From Anaerolineaceae bacterium (lineage in GTDB: Bacteria > Chloroflexota > Anaerolineae > Aggregatilineales > Phototrophicaceae), in assembly GCA_002702065.1 (NCBI GenBank), contig NZXX01000013.1, positions 186,001 to 250,000 on the forward strand: a stretch of DNA of 64,000 nt, written 5' to 3'. Positions 9,801 to 18,059 of this stretch are shown here, piece by piece. The notes below the pieces were generated by a model. The model saw nothing but the letters and a program-made list of their open reading frames with translations. It did no database searches and was not told the DNA's origin. The first letter of the stretch is position 1. Every line of letters begins with the position of its first letter. The position numbers and the translations under genes are program-made.

Positions 9801-9920
9801 AGCTACAGGAGCATACTCACCGTTAGGAGTTAAGAGATTAAATCCAACTCCAGCACCAATAAATAGAACACATTCACCCGTTTCCAACGAGTGTCTTAAC
9901 GGTAGTGGAAGGTCAACCAT
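6852..9920 (-). CDS. SIR2 - STAND-like NTPase - TPR - cold-shock-domain protein, putative anti-phage defence
   Basis: This 1022-residue multidomain protein begins with a SIR2-like NAD-binding domain (about 1-255): FIGAGVG at 21-27, FTTNYDNA at 105-112, HLHGT at 149-153 and YIGYSNSDPNW near 195. Next is a P-loop NTPase region (about 335-650) with GPAGYGITTLL (364-374), where the Walker A lysine is replaced by isoleucine, and FFVIDDA (415-421) as Walker B. TPR helices fill about 670-930. Residues 955-1010 resemble a cold-shock/OB domain: KGYCFIEV matches RNP1 and IFCPY matches RNP2. SIR2-STAND proteins such as Avs5 deplete NAD on phage sensing. The start at 9920 has AGAGG five bases upstream. 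The gene is visibly AT-rich compared with its neighbours, so recent transfer is likely. Confidence 0.85.
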   Translation of the reverse strand: MVDLPLPLRHSLETGECVLFIGAGVGFNLLTPNGEYAPVARDLAVDMAEKFNISIDESDLSKVSTIVELRHGRKELEVYLRQQLADLEPDEAFRWLFSRRWRAIFTTNYDNAIQRAYTLVSEPPQIPITISLTSDLVQVDSRFEVPIYHLHGTLFGNAQPQIVITDDDYARFREPRRMLFNLLKNEFATSTILYIGYSNSDPNWNMVLAEMRDEFLPSPMPRAYRISPDTSAVDKEILAAKGIETIDATLTKFHQSAVLNLADTDVDYGKLQEIRRDIPTALLEAFDKNPAPVSRLISSWTYVNQAPFHLPVNLDSFLDGDRPNWSLLASNLVFERDLEEEVYEHLLDYATRQTTSTSTKTILGPAGYGITTLLMRLSVRLIQDRVGPVFMLKPSQELNEGDIEFACSLFEERPFFVIDDAADFVTSINSVTDRLNNLNKPAMFLMGSRTNEWRQRGRTPRGTEFQIEPLSDLEIRRLIPYLDNHAKNNALRELPFDQQFAVIKNKHNKELLVTMKEATEGKNFDAIIEDEFWGIKDELARNAYLMVCCFYQHGVQIRPELLAELSDVNLVILYEKLSIAADGVVVIDDVDASRGIYLARSRHRIIARIVWERCGNLSERENILHTAVQALNFNYGVDQKAFEAFVRADTIIDDIATLDGRTRFFDYACRKDPQSPYVRQHYARMLLRADKPVLALGQIDAAINLAPRTRVLYHTKAEIEKNLAISTPSERFARNYMIQSEANYEVALNMYPGDEYSYQGLADLYFRWAQRSTSDAEQTEYLAKAERTITDGLRKANHRDGLWIVSAEIQKWLGDEPSRLQALERAVSESPQSTVARYLLGRAYRTQGNYERAINILEPVVRQHFDAYRTFVEYAVAMIHVGQTYKQAIAMLELCRTFGMRDPRYVATLGGMMFLNGDFTSAEEVFREGQQRFEQQEYRTVQFTPPNPENVDQPYRIRGRVVTIAKGYCFIEVPEYPNIFCPYTKFRNIVISQGVSLDFQLVFTARGAIADDLKSLEDKTSI

Positions 9921-9982
9921 GTTACCTCTCAACAGGACTCAATAATAGTAGTTTATTGATAGGGATATAGACTCTCAATATA

Positions 9983-9996
9983 ATGCAAACTTGCAT
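9983..9996. promoter_or_regulatory. Palindrome in the upstream region of the SIR2 gene
   Basis: ATGCAA-AC-TTGCAT is a near-perfect 14-bp dyad, 63 bases upstream of the chosen ATG in an AT-rich leader. The rest of the 273-base gap (9921-10193) shows no convincing gene; a 68-codon frame on the plus strand has no ribosome site and no family resemblance. Confidence 0.3.
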
Positions 9997-10193
9997 GAAA
10001 CACCACAAATGAAGCTTACTATGCAGCGTACCACACAATTCATTCTGGTTTATAGTGAGGTACACGCCGCATCGACCATGGATGAGTATACTCACAGAGA
10101 AGTAGCTACAACGCTTCCGGCTGGCCGTGTTGCCGTCATCCTCATTAATGTCATTTCGATGGTGCGGGCGCTGGCCGACAGCAGACTTCCCCG

Positions 10194-10982
10194 TTAAAGC
10201 GCGCGAGGACGACCCCACACCAGTTCGCCGCTCAGTTGAAAATGCAGCCGCCCGTCTTCGACATACGGCGCGACCATGGCCGCCACCTGCTCGTCAAATG
10301 CGCGTGCCCGATCACCCATCCGTTCACGCGAGAACCCGTTGCGGCTGTGAAACGACTCGATGTAATCGGCCACTGGCTGCGACCAGGCCTGCGGCGGCGT
10401 CTGAATGCGCGCATCGGGCTGAAACAAGTCGCGCAGGGTCAGTTCTTCGATCAGGTCATAGGATTGGAATTCACGATTGGTGGAATATTCGCCCAACAAT
10501 GGACTGAGAGTCGGCATCCAGGGCACCGGGCTGAGTTCACGCGACAGCACAATCGCCAGCCTGCCATTGGGCGACAACGCCTGCCGGATGCGCGGAAAGA
10601 TAACGTCCCATGCCATCCAGTGCAGGCTCTCGGCAGCGAGGATCAACGAATAGGTGCGGGCATAATCGAAGTCTTCCGCTGTCTGGAAAATCCAGTGGAT
10701 GTTGCTGGCAAGGCCGTTGGACAGGCTGCGCGCCTTGTGCAGCATCGCCGCCGATGGGTCGAGCGCGTCGATATGGTGGACATGTGGCGCGAGAAAGCGG
10801 GTAATGTCGCCGGTGCCGCAGCCCAGCTCCAGCACGTTGCGCGGTTCATCCACTGCCAGCTCGGCCAGCGTCTCGATGATCTGCGTCGGATAGGGCGGGC
10901 GCATGGGGTACGCATCGGCGACACTCTGGTCGCTGAACTGAGCGCCATATTTGGGCCCCAGATGGGCGGGTTTGGGCAGCAT
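10194..10982 (-). CDS. Class I SAM-dependent methyltransferase
   Basis: This 262-residue protein has the Rossmann methyltransferase motif I VLELGCGTGD (about 50-59), an acidic motif II IDALDPSAAML, and motif IV LILAAESLHWM. The opening KYGAQFSDQSVADAYPMRPPYP resembles the methyltransferase type 11/UbiE-like family that acts on small molecules. The substrate is not predictable. Similar proteins with FSDxxVAxxYxxRPPYP are annotated as trans-aconitate- or ubiquinone-type methyltransferases. It is a monocistronic gene between the AT-rich island and a divergent Rieske gene. Confidence 0.85.
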   Translation of the reverse strand: MLPKPAHLGPKYGAQFSDQSVADAYPMRPPYPTQIIETLAELAVDEPRNVLELGCGTGDITRFLAPHVHHIDALDPSAAMLHKARSLSNGLASNIHWIFQTAEDFDYARTYSLILAAESLHWMAWDVIFPRIRQALSPNGRLAIVLSRELSPVPWMPTLSPLLGEYSTNREFQSYDLIEELTLRDLFQPDARIQTPPQAWSQPVADYIESFHSRNGFSRERMGDRARAFDEQVAAMVAPYVEDGRLHFQLSGELVWGRPRAL

Positions 10983-11172
10983 GTTCCGGTCCTCATCCAG
11001 TCAACCGCCCCATTGTAGCAGGCCCATTATTGGAATTGCGTTACTGCATCGCCGGTTTTGTTTCTGAAATAGGCCAGTCGAACCACGACAAATCCCACGA
11101 GTTGCCCATGCCGCTACAGCCGTCTGACCGTAAGGTAGAGGTATAAGGCAAAATAGATGAAGGGTGGAGTCG

Positions 11173-12171
11173 ATGGCTACTATACCGCAAATATTCCGGA
11201 GCAAAGTGGACCGGCTGCTGGAAAGAACGCCAGAGTTTCAAGAGACCAGCAAGGATATTGCGCACCAGATTCACCAGATGGTGCTGGATGGTGGCGAGCA
11301 GGCCCGGCAAGTGGCCGATGTTTTGCATGGTAAACAGGTCGGTCATCCACTGCACCCCATCCTGACGGACATCACCATCGGCAGTTGGGCGCTGGGCACG
11401 CTGTTCGACTTTCTGGCGCTCATCACCTTTTCCAGCACCATGCGCAAAGCAGCCAACCGGCTGGTGATGATCGGCACGGCGACAGCTATTCCAACCGCGC
11501 TGGCTGGAATCACCGATTATTCCACCATCAAACAGAATGCGGCCCAGTATGGCGCGGCACACGGCCTGCTCAATTCCGCCGCATTCTACCTGTATTTTCG
11601 GTCGCTCGGCGCACGTGCACGTCACAGCTACCTGAAGGCATTTTTGTATTCGTTCTTCGGGCTGGGCTTTGCGGTGCTGGCGTCGTGGCTGGGCGGTGAT
11701 CTGGTGTATCGTCATCGCATCGGGGTGAATCATGCCCCACCCGGCGAAGTCGATGGCTGGACGCCGGTGATGGCGGCTGATGACCTGGCCGAAGGTGAAC
11801 CCACCCGCGTAGACGTCGATGAGGACACGCCGGTGCTGCTGTATCGCAATGGCGACGCCATCCATGCCATCGGTGCGGTGTGCAGCCATGCAGGTGGACC
11901 GCTGGAAGAAGGCAGTTTTGATGGCGTCTGCGTGCAGTGTCCCTGGCACGACTCGGTGTTTGACCTGCGCGACGGCCAGGTGGTACATGGCCCGGCGACT
12001 TTCGAGCAGCCCGCCTACCAGACCCGCGTCGAAAATGGCCAGATCGAAATTCGCCAGCAGTTGCCAGAGATCGACCCAATCATCGTCCAGGTTGAAACGC
12101 CAATGGGGCCGGTGAACGGACGGGTGGATTTGAACGAGGTCGAAAGCGAAACGATTGTCGACACGGAGTAA
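11173..12171 (+). CDS. Membrane-anchored Rieske [2Fe-2S] protein with DUF2231 domain
   Basis: The 332-residue protein has an N-terminal membrane part (about 57-185, four hydrophobic segments, with the HPLHPILTDITIG opening of DUF2231) and a C-terminal Rieske domain. The cluster ligands are in CSHAGGPL (C237, H239) and CPWHDSVF (C256, H259). It probably passes electrons at the membrane, but no oxygenase or reductase partner is adjacent. The longest frame begins with GTG at 11164; the ATG at 11173 has GGAG four bases upstream. It is followed directly by chaB in a likely operon. The fusion is found in several Chloroflexota and Actinobacteria as far as I know; its physiological role is unknown. 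Confidence 0.87.
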   Translation: MATIPQIFRSKVDRLLERTPEFQETSKDIAHQIHQMVLDGGEQARQVADVLHGKQVGHPLHPILTDITIGSWALGTLFDFLALITFSSTMRKAANRLVMIGTATAIPTALAGITDYSTIKQNAAQYGAAHGLLNSAAFYLYFRSLGARARHSYLKAFLYSFFGLGFAVLASWLGGDLVYRHRIGVNHAPPGEVDGWTPVMAADDLAEGEPTRVDVDEDTPVLLYRNGDAIHAIGAVCSHAGGPLEEGSFDGVCVQCPWHDSVFDLRDGQVVHGPATFEQPAYQTRVENGQIEIRQQLPEIDPIIVQVETPMGPVNGRVDLNEVESETIVDTE

Positions 12172-12188
12172 TGGTAAAGGAGGCTGAA

Positions 12189-12425
12189 ATGCCTTACGAC
12201 AAGCTGAGTGAACTGCCCGACATCGTGAAGGACAACCTGCCCAAGCACGCGCAGGAAATTTACAAGGAAGCCTATAACAGCGCGTGGGACCAGTACAAAG
12301 ATGCCGAAGACCGCCGGGGCGATGCCAGCCGCGAGGAAACAGCCCACCGGGTGGCGTGGTCAGCGGTCAAGAATGACTACGAGAAGGACGACAAATCCGG
12401 CAAGTGGAAGAAGAAAAAAGACTGA
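12189..12425 (+). CDS. chaB: ChaB family protein
   Basis: This 78-residue highly charged protein matches ChaB: LPDIVKDNLPKHAQEIYKEAYNSAW near the N-terminus, then a basic/acidic helix, the RREETAHRVAW-type motif and a KKKK tail. ChaB was named as a regulator of the ChaA cation antiporter, although that role is poorly supported. A strong AAAGGAGG lies six bases before the ATG at 12189; a longer in-frame start at 12171 overlaps the Rieske stop codon but lacks such a site. It is the second gene of the operon and is followed by an intrinsic terminator. Confidence 0.87.
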   Translation: MPYDKLSELPDIVKDNLPKHAQEIYKEAYNSAWDQYKDAEDRRGDASREETAHRVAWSAVKNDYEKDDKSGKWKKKKD

Positions 12426-12454
12426 TTGCCGACACTCCCCCTACCCTTTATCAG

Positions 12455-12482
12455 GCCCGGAGCATACAGGTTCCGGGCTTTT
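12455..12482 (+). terminator. Intrinsic terminator after chaB
   Basis: Arms GCCCGGA (12455-12461) and TCCGGGC (12472-12478) form a 7-bp stem with a 10-base loop, followed by TTTT. It ends the Rieske-chaB transcript. Confidence 0.75.
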
Positions 12483-12500
12483 GATTCGCTTTAGGTATCA

Positions 12501-15500
12501 CTACTCATAAATCAAGGCGCTGTCGGCGGTGATGCGGGCATCGGCGGGCATGATGGGCAGGCGTGTGAAATCCGACAGCCGGTAGAGGCCGACGAGAATC
12601 CCCCATGTGTCCGGCAAATCGGTGACCGCGATGGTATGCCGGTCCGCAATAATGACGCCGCTGCGCCACTGGCTGGTCGGGTAGCCACCCGGCACCGTAT
12701 CGTCCTGTGTGATGATCTCGCCGTTGGCATCGACCACATGCACAAACACCTGATAATCTTCCGGCAGCGGTGTCTCGGCCTGCCAGTACAGTGTCAGATC
12801 AAGGGCATTGGTGCGCCGGTCCAGCATGTAGCTGTCGAGCGTGATCGACTCCCCGAATTGCAGATCGAGCGCGGTGGCGTTTTCCGGCACAGCCGCACTA
12901 TCAAGCCGGTTGAGGACCATCGGTACAACCGCTGACGTGTTCGCCACAACGCTGCTGTGCATGGGGGTAATGACCACCAGCGCCGGTGTCATAGGCGGGA
13001 TGTCGTCCGGCAGAGTCAGCGTGATAGCGGCGCGCACCAGTGCATTGTCGATCGTGATGGCCGGTGCATCTTCCAGCGCATAACGGGTGGCGGCATCGGG
13101 GCTGATGACTTCGATGCGCCACGCCTCTACTGGATAGGCGGCATGGGGCTGCGGGCTGCCATACGTCGCCGTGACAGTCAGCGTATGCTCCGCTTCGTTC
13201 TGTTCGATTTGCGGCTGCATAACAAAGATGCGCCGGGTTTCAGCAATATCGAGCATCGACACCAGTTCGATGATGCCTTCCGGCCAATCCGCCGCGACAG
13301 CCGCCCGCAGTTGCTCCGCACGCGCCTGCTGCCCGGCCTGCTCCAGCGCCTGTGCCAGAAAATACTGCCCGGTCAGGCCAGCGCCAGCATCCACCGCCCG
13401 CTGATAAGCCGCCACCGCCGCATCAGGCTGACCACCGCGCAGGGCCAGATCACCCGTCAGCAGATGATAAAGCTGTTCGGCATAATTATCCGTCCAGCGG
13501 TCCGGCTGCCAGTAGGCTTTGGCTGTGCGCCAGTCGGGGTCGGTCGCGGGTCGCAGACGGTCCAGTGCCGCCGCCACATCCCCCTGCGCCAGATTCATCA
13601 CCGCCTGCGCCACCATGTCTCGCGGGCTGACCACAATATCATCCAGTTGATCAAGCCACTGACTGGCAACCGCCCATCGCTGCTGCGTCATCAACAGGGC
13701 GGCACGCTGGCGAACAGCATCGGGCCGGTCAAAATTCGCCAGATAATCCCACACGTCGGCGTTGGTGCGGGTCACGTCCAGCACCGTATCCAGCGGAGCG
13801 CCATCAAGCTCATGAAAAAACGTATCAGTCAGCAGCGTTCGGGCCGCCAGCACCTGCGATTCCGGCATTTCGGAATCCAGCGCGGCCAACAGCACCGCCA
13901 CCCCCTGCTGCGGTTGACCCAGCGCGGCATGGGTGTAAGCCAGTGCGTCCACAAACAGCGGCACAGCCGGGTAAGTAATATGCAGCGACTGCCACAGCGG
14001 CAGCGCGTCTTCGTCCGCCCCCATCATGAGATAGGTGAAGGCCAGCCCCAACTGCGCCTCATCACTGGCGGGGGCACTTTGCCTCAAAGCCTGCCACTCG
14101 CTCACCAGGGGTCCCCAGATTTCCGGGCTGCCGGGGCGCGGCATCTCGAACCCCTCCGGCCCCCAGCGCGGCTCCGGCGTTTCCAGATAAAGCGCGTTCA
14201 TGCGGGCGAACAGGTCATCAATGGCACCGGGCGCAGCCGTAGCCACCCGTGCGAAAATCAGGTGTCCGGCAGCCTCATCGAGCAGCGGAAAACGGTCCGG
14301 CGACAACATCAACTGCGCCACACGGGTCTGGTCGGCACGGGTGATGACGTGCGTCACGCCATACTGCGTCATGTAATCGAGGTCCGCCGAATCGAGCCAG
14401 GGTTCGCGGTAACCGACCTGGTTGTAAAAGCGATTATCGCCGCGCCGGGCCCGATTACCCGACCCGCGCCCCCCTGTTACCATCGTGCGCGGCAGGTCCT
14501 CGATAACAATGCTGGCCGTATCCGCCGGGGTCATGACAATGCTGGTCTGGTCGGATGGCAGCCGCATTTGCAGCCGCTGTGCCAGCGTGACGTGGACCGG
14601 TTGCAGCCGCCGGAACTGCTGCATTTCATTAAAGGTGTTGATCTGGTCGCGCGCACTCGCCGGGATCGGAATCGGCTCGAACAGCAGCAGCGCAACTGCG
14701 CCGATCAGCACCAGACTCGCGGGCCATGCGGCATAGACCTTCAGGCGAGCCGCCAGCCAGCGCAGGCCATCATCCAGACTAAGGCCCAGCACCAGCGCCA
14801 CCGGCAGCAGGAACATGGTCGTCAGCAAGCCGACGCTGGAAGCAAACTGATTGAACAATTCCGTCATGCCGGGCAGAAAATTGAGCATCCCCCAGACCAG
14901 CGTCGTGCCAAAGATGTACTGCGCGGCCAACCCGCGGCGCAGGCGCAAGCCGTAAAGCAGCCCCAGCAGGGCCACCAGCACGATGGCCGGGTGATAGAAC
15001 ACCTTTGCCGGGTTGCGGATAAACGTAGAGCCGATCAGCGGTAAATCTGGCAGCAGGAGAAAACCGCCCTGCGCCTCGACATCATCGGCGGCTTCCACGC
15101 GGTCATCCTCCACCAGAGAATCCGCTGCTCGCAGACCAGAGCGATTCAGACGTTGGACAAATGGCAGCAGCAGCAGTGTCACCAGCACCAGCACCAGCGG
15201 CAGCAAACGAAGCAACCCCGCCCGTTTCTGCGCACTCATCAGCCAGCGCAGCCCCACCGTAACGCCAATACTGATGACGAACAGCGTCACCTGAAATGGG
15301 TGCATCATCGCCAGCATGACGCCTGCCAGCAGCACCATGACCAGATCATGGCGGCGAAATGTGCGCAGATAGGTGAAGCCGACCAGCAGCGCCAGCGGCA
15401 GCATCAGCGTAATCGAGGCCTGCCGCAGCGTGCTGATCTGGAACACGGCCAAACGCCCAAAGGCGGTATAGGCCGGGTAATGGGCGATATTATCCAGCGT

Positions 15501-16286
15501 CATCAGGCCCACCAGTGCCAGCGCCATCGCAGTCCAGGCGGCGGCTTCTTCGCGGCGGGTCACTTCGTAGGCCAGGGCAAACACCGCCAGCGGCACCGCC
15601 CATAAAAACAAGGGGCCAAGCTCGAACCAGATAATCTGGGTGGCGCTGACACCGCTGGTCCAGGCCCACGCGGCGTGGTTGTAAGTCCAGCCATCGGTAT
15701 CGAAGCGGGTATCGCGGGCTGTCGAACCAATCTGGCGAGAGCGCAGCGGCGTGTCCGTAGGGGTTTCGCCGGGGTTGTTGGCCAGCCATCCGGCATGAGA
15801 GGCAAAAACGACCTGATCTTCAAAGCCATAAAAGCGATAACGGCTGGCATAGCTGACACCCCACACAGTGAGGCAGGCGACCAGCAGCGCCAGATACAAG
15901 GGCAGCTTGCGCCATGTCATACGCCAGGCTGCATCGTCATCGACCAGCGGACGCGGCGCTACCCAGGCCAGCACCAGCAGCAAGCCATGCAGCACCAGCA
16001 GATACGTCATCACAGGCAGGTTCAGCAGGCGCGCTACCCCACCCAGCACAATCGTCAGCGACAGACCGCACACCAGCACCCACATGAGCCGGACCACCGG
16101 GTGCATCAACCGTGTTTTGCCCAGCGCCCGCGCCAGCACATAGCCCGGCAGAAACACCTGAAGCCCAACCGTGACGACCAACGCCGCCGTGCTGCCCTGG
16201 ATTGGGCCACTGCGTGCAACGGTATAAAGACACGAAAAGAGAATCAGCGCTGCAAGCAGCAAAGACGAGGGTCGAAGTCGGGTCAT
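12501..16286 (-). CDS. Very large polytopic membrane protein with extracytoplasmic TPR-like region
   Basis: This 1261-residue protein has roughly a dozen hydrophobic segments in the first 560 residues, as in GT-C-fold glycosyltransferase-like proteins. A soluble part follows, with a DRE-like loop, helical TPR-type repeats (about 760-1010, with motifs such as AALDSEMPESQVLAARTLL) and a C-terminal beta-sandwich (about 1160-1261) containing LTLYWQAETPLPEDYQVFVH. That last domain recurs in Chloroflexota membrane proteins. ATG at 16286 is preceded by GTAGGTAAT. A lipid-linked sugar transferase or wall-assembly role is possible, but no catalytic Asp motif near the first loop is obvious. It converges on the chaB terminator. 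Confidence 0.6.
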   Translation of the reverse strand: MTRLRPSSLLLAALILFSCLYTVARSGPIQGSTAALVVTVGLQVFLPGYVLARALGKTRLMHPVVRLMWVLVCGLSLTIVLGGVARLLNLPVMTYLLVLHGLLLVLAWVAPRPLVDDDAAWRMTWRKLPLYLALLVACLTVWGVSYASRYRFYGFEDQVVFASHAGWLANNPGETPTDTPLRSRQIGSTARDTRFDTDGWTYNHAAWAWTSGVSATQIIWFELGPLFLWAVPLAVFALAYEVTRREEAAAWTAMALALVGLMTLDNIAHYPAYTAFGRLAVFQISTLRQASITLMLPLALLVGFTYLRTFRRHDLVMVLLAGVMLAMMHPFQVTLFVISIGVTVGLRWLMSAQKRAGLLRLLPLVLVLVTLLLLPFVQRLNRSGLRAADSLVEDDRVEAADDVEAQGGFLLLPDLPLIGSTFIRNPAKVFYHPAIVLVALLGLLYGLRLRRGLAAQYIFGTTLVWGMLNFLPGMTELFNQFASSVGLLTTMFLLPVALVLGLSLDDGLRWLAARLKVYAAWPASLVLIGAVALLLFEPIPIPASARDQINTFNEMQQFRRLQPVHVTLAQRLQMRLPSDQTSIVMTPADTASIVIEDLPRTMVTGGRGSGNRARRGDNRFYNQVGYREPWLDSADLDYMTQYGVTHVITRADQTRVAQLMLSPDRFPLLDEAAGHLIFARVATAAPGAIDDLFARMNALYLETPEPRWGPEGFEMPRPGSPEIWGPLVSEWQALRQSAPASDEAQLGLAFTYLMMGADEDALPLWQSLHITYPAVPLFVDALAYTHAALGQPQQGVAVLLAALDSEMPESQVLAARTLLTDTFFHELDGAPLDTVLDVTRTNADVWDYLANFDRPDAVRQRAALLMTQQRWAVASQWLDQLDDIVVSPRDMVAQAVMNLAQGDVAAALDRLRPATDPDWRTAKAYWQPDRWTDNYAEQLYHLLTGDLALRGGQPDAAVAAYQRAVDAGAGLTGQYFLAQALEQAGQQARAEQLRAAVAADWPEGIIELVSMLDIAETRRIFVMQPQIEQNEAEHTLTVTATYGSPQPHAAYPVEAWRIEVISPDAATRYALEDAPAITIDNALVRAAITLTLPDDIPPMTPALVVITPMHSSVVANTSAVVPMVLNRLDSAAVPENATALDLQFGESITLDSYMLDRRTNALDLTLYWQAETPLPEDYQVFVHVVDANGEIITQDDTVPGGYPTSQWRSGVIIADRHTIAVTDLPDTWGILVGLYRLSDFTRLPIMPADARITADSALIYE

Positions 16287-16445
16287 ATTACCTACGTTCC
16301 TGTTTCGGCGCTGCATTATAATGCAGCACAGGGGCAAAGTCATCCTCTGCGCAAAAATATACGAACATTAAGTTTTATTCAGATACGCACTGAAATTATG
16401 ATTTATAATAGATGAAAGTAAGCTTTCGCGCCGAAAATTAAGCCA

Positions 16446-18059
16446 ATGCCTTATCTATTGCCCGATGATCTGGAACAGCAATTGGCAACGCTGGCACAGC
16501 AGAAAAACTGCCAGATTGCTGATTTGATTCGGGAGTGGATAAACACCAATACCGCCACAGCAGCAGCCCCCCAGGATTTCCGCGCACTGGTCGAAAATAT
16601 CCCGGACCTGATCGCCCGCTATGACCGGCAGGGTCGATATGTGTATGTCAACCCGGCCCTCGAACATTACAGCAATCAACGGATGGCGGACGTGATCGGC
16701 ACCACGCTGGGTGGGGCCGCCTTCACCCCACAAACCATTGCCTTTATGAATGAAAAGCTTCAGCAGGTGCTGGACACCGGCCAAAACCTGAAAATAGAAT
16801 TTCAGGCCACGCTGAGCGACGAACCCCAGCATTTTGAAACCTGGCTGATTCCAGAGATGGATCATGCAGGCATTGTGCAAACGGTCCTGACGGTAACCCG
16901 CGATATTACTGAACACAAGAACATGGCCCGCCGCCTGCAGCAGAACAAGATGCGTTACCAGGCCATCGTCGAAAGCCAGATTGACCTGGTATGTCGCTAT
17001 ACCCCGAATACGGTCCTGACCTACGTCAACGACGCCTACTGTCGTTTTTTTGGCAAAGCGCGCGAGGAACTGGTGGGTTTCAGCTTTCTTACCCACAGCC
17101 CGCAGGACCAGCATGAGTCGATTCGGCGGCGCATCGCGGTGCTGCTGCAAGACCCCAGCCCGGAGGTCGCCAACTATCGCAGCGTGCTGGATGACGGGCG
17201 CGAATTCTGGATTCAGTGGGTGGATCATGGCATTGTCGATGAACACGGGCAAGTGATCGAAGTTCAGGCTGTGGGCCGCGACATCACCCAGCTGAAGCAG
17301 TTGGAGGAACAACGCATCCATGCGGCTGCTCTGGAAGCGGAACTGGCGAAGGAGCGCGAACTGATGGCGCTGAAAGACCAGTTTCTTTCGATGGTGTCGC
17401 ACGAGTTCCGCGCCCCGCTGTCCGTTATTAAGGCGTCGGATGACATCCTGTATCATTATGCAAACCGCATGACGCCGGATCGCATTCAGGAACACGCGCA
17501 GCGGATTTCCGGCCAGGTCGCGCAGATGACCCAACTGCTGGAAGACATGCTGACATTAGACCGATTGCGCAGCGGCGGGACCGATTTGAAGCTGGAGCCG
17601 GTCCAGGTTGATACCTTGTGCCGGTCGATTGTCGAGCATTTCAGCCTGTCGGATAAACAGCAGCACCACATTACCCTCAACCTGCCCCCTTCCATCCCCC
17701 ATCTCAATGCAGACCCACGCTATCTCAATCGCATCATCGGCAACCTGCTGTCAAACGCCATCAAATATTCGCGGCCCGGCAGTATCATTACCCTCAGTGT
17801 GAGCTATGACGACCACAACCTGATGATCGATATCGCCGACAATGGTATTGGCATCCCGCCGCAGGATCATCATCACATCTTCGATACGTTCTTTCGCGCG
17901 GGCAACGCCCAGGAATTCGACGGCACCGGTTTGGGGCTGGCGATTGTCAAACAGCATGTTGAAGCGCACGGCGGCAGCATCTCGTTTTCCAGCGAAGTCG
18001 GCCAGGGCACGGTGTTTCAGGTCCGGCTGCCCAACATTCAGCCAGCGCGGGCTGGTTAA
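16446..18059 (+). CDS. PAS-domain sensor histidine kinase (orphan)
   Basis: This 537-residue soluble kinase has two PAS domains (about 40-155 and 165-280), a short coiled linker, a HisKA dimerisation domain with the phospho-acceptor His319 in SMVSHEFRAPLSV, and an HATPase_c domain with N box LLSNAIKYS, G1 DNGIGIPP and G2 GTGLGLAIVKQHVEAHGG. No transmembrane segment is seen, so it senses a cytoplasmic signal. No response regulator is adjacent. The first 40 residues (LPDDLEQQLATLAQQKNCQIADLI) look like a small ribbon-helix-helix or CopG-like segment, which is unusual in front of PAS. A TATAAT at 16404-16409 is a possible -10 box. It overlaps the convergent metalloprotease gene by four bases. 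Confidence 0.9.
   Translation: MPYLLPDDLEQQLATLAQQKNCQIADLIREWINTNTATAAAPQDFRALVENIPDLIARYDRQGRYVYVNPALEHYSNQRMADVIGTTLGGAAFTPQTIAFMNEKLQQVLDTGQNLKIEFQATLSDEPQHFETWLIPEMDHAGIVQTVLTVTRDITEHKNMARRLQQNKMRYQAIVESQIDLVCRYTPNTVLTYVNDAYCRFFGKAREELVGFSFLTHSPQDQHESIRRRIAVLLQDPSPEVANYRSVLDDGREFWIQWVDHGIVDEHGQVIEVQAVGRDITQLKQLEEQRIHAAALEAELAKERELMALKDQFLSMVSHEFRAPLSVIKASDDILYHYANRMTPDRIQEHAQRISGQVAQMTQLLEDMLTLDRLRSGGTDLKLEPVQVDTLCRSIVEHFSLSDKQQHHITLNLPPSIPHLNADPRYLNRIIGNLLSNAIKYSRPGSIITLSVSYDDHNLMIDIADNGIGIPPQDHHHIFDTFFRAGNAQEFDGTGLGLAIVKQHVEAHGGSISFSSEVGQGTVFQVRLPNIQPARAG

Noticed and set aside
9991..10197. A 68-codon open frame between the SIR2 gene and the methyltransferase
   Set aside because: No ribosome-binding site, no recognisable family, and it crosses the edge between AT-rich and GC-rich DNA.
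12957..15044. A 695-codon open frame on the plus strand
   Set aside because: It lies antisense to the large membrane protein; its His/Arg/Gln-rich composition is the usual shadow of a GC-rich gene on the other strand.
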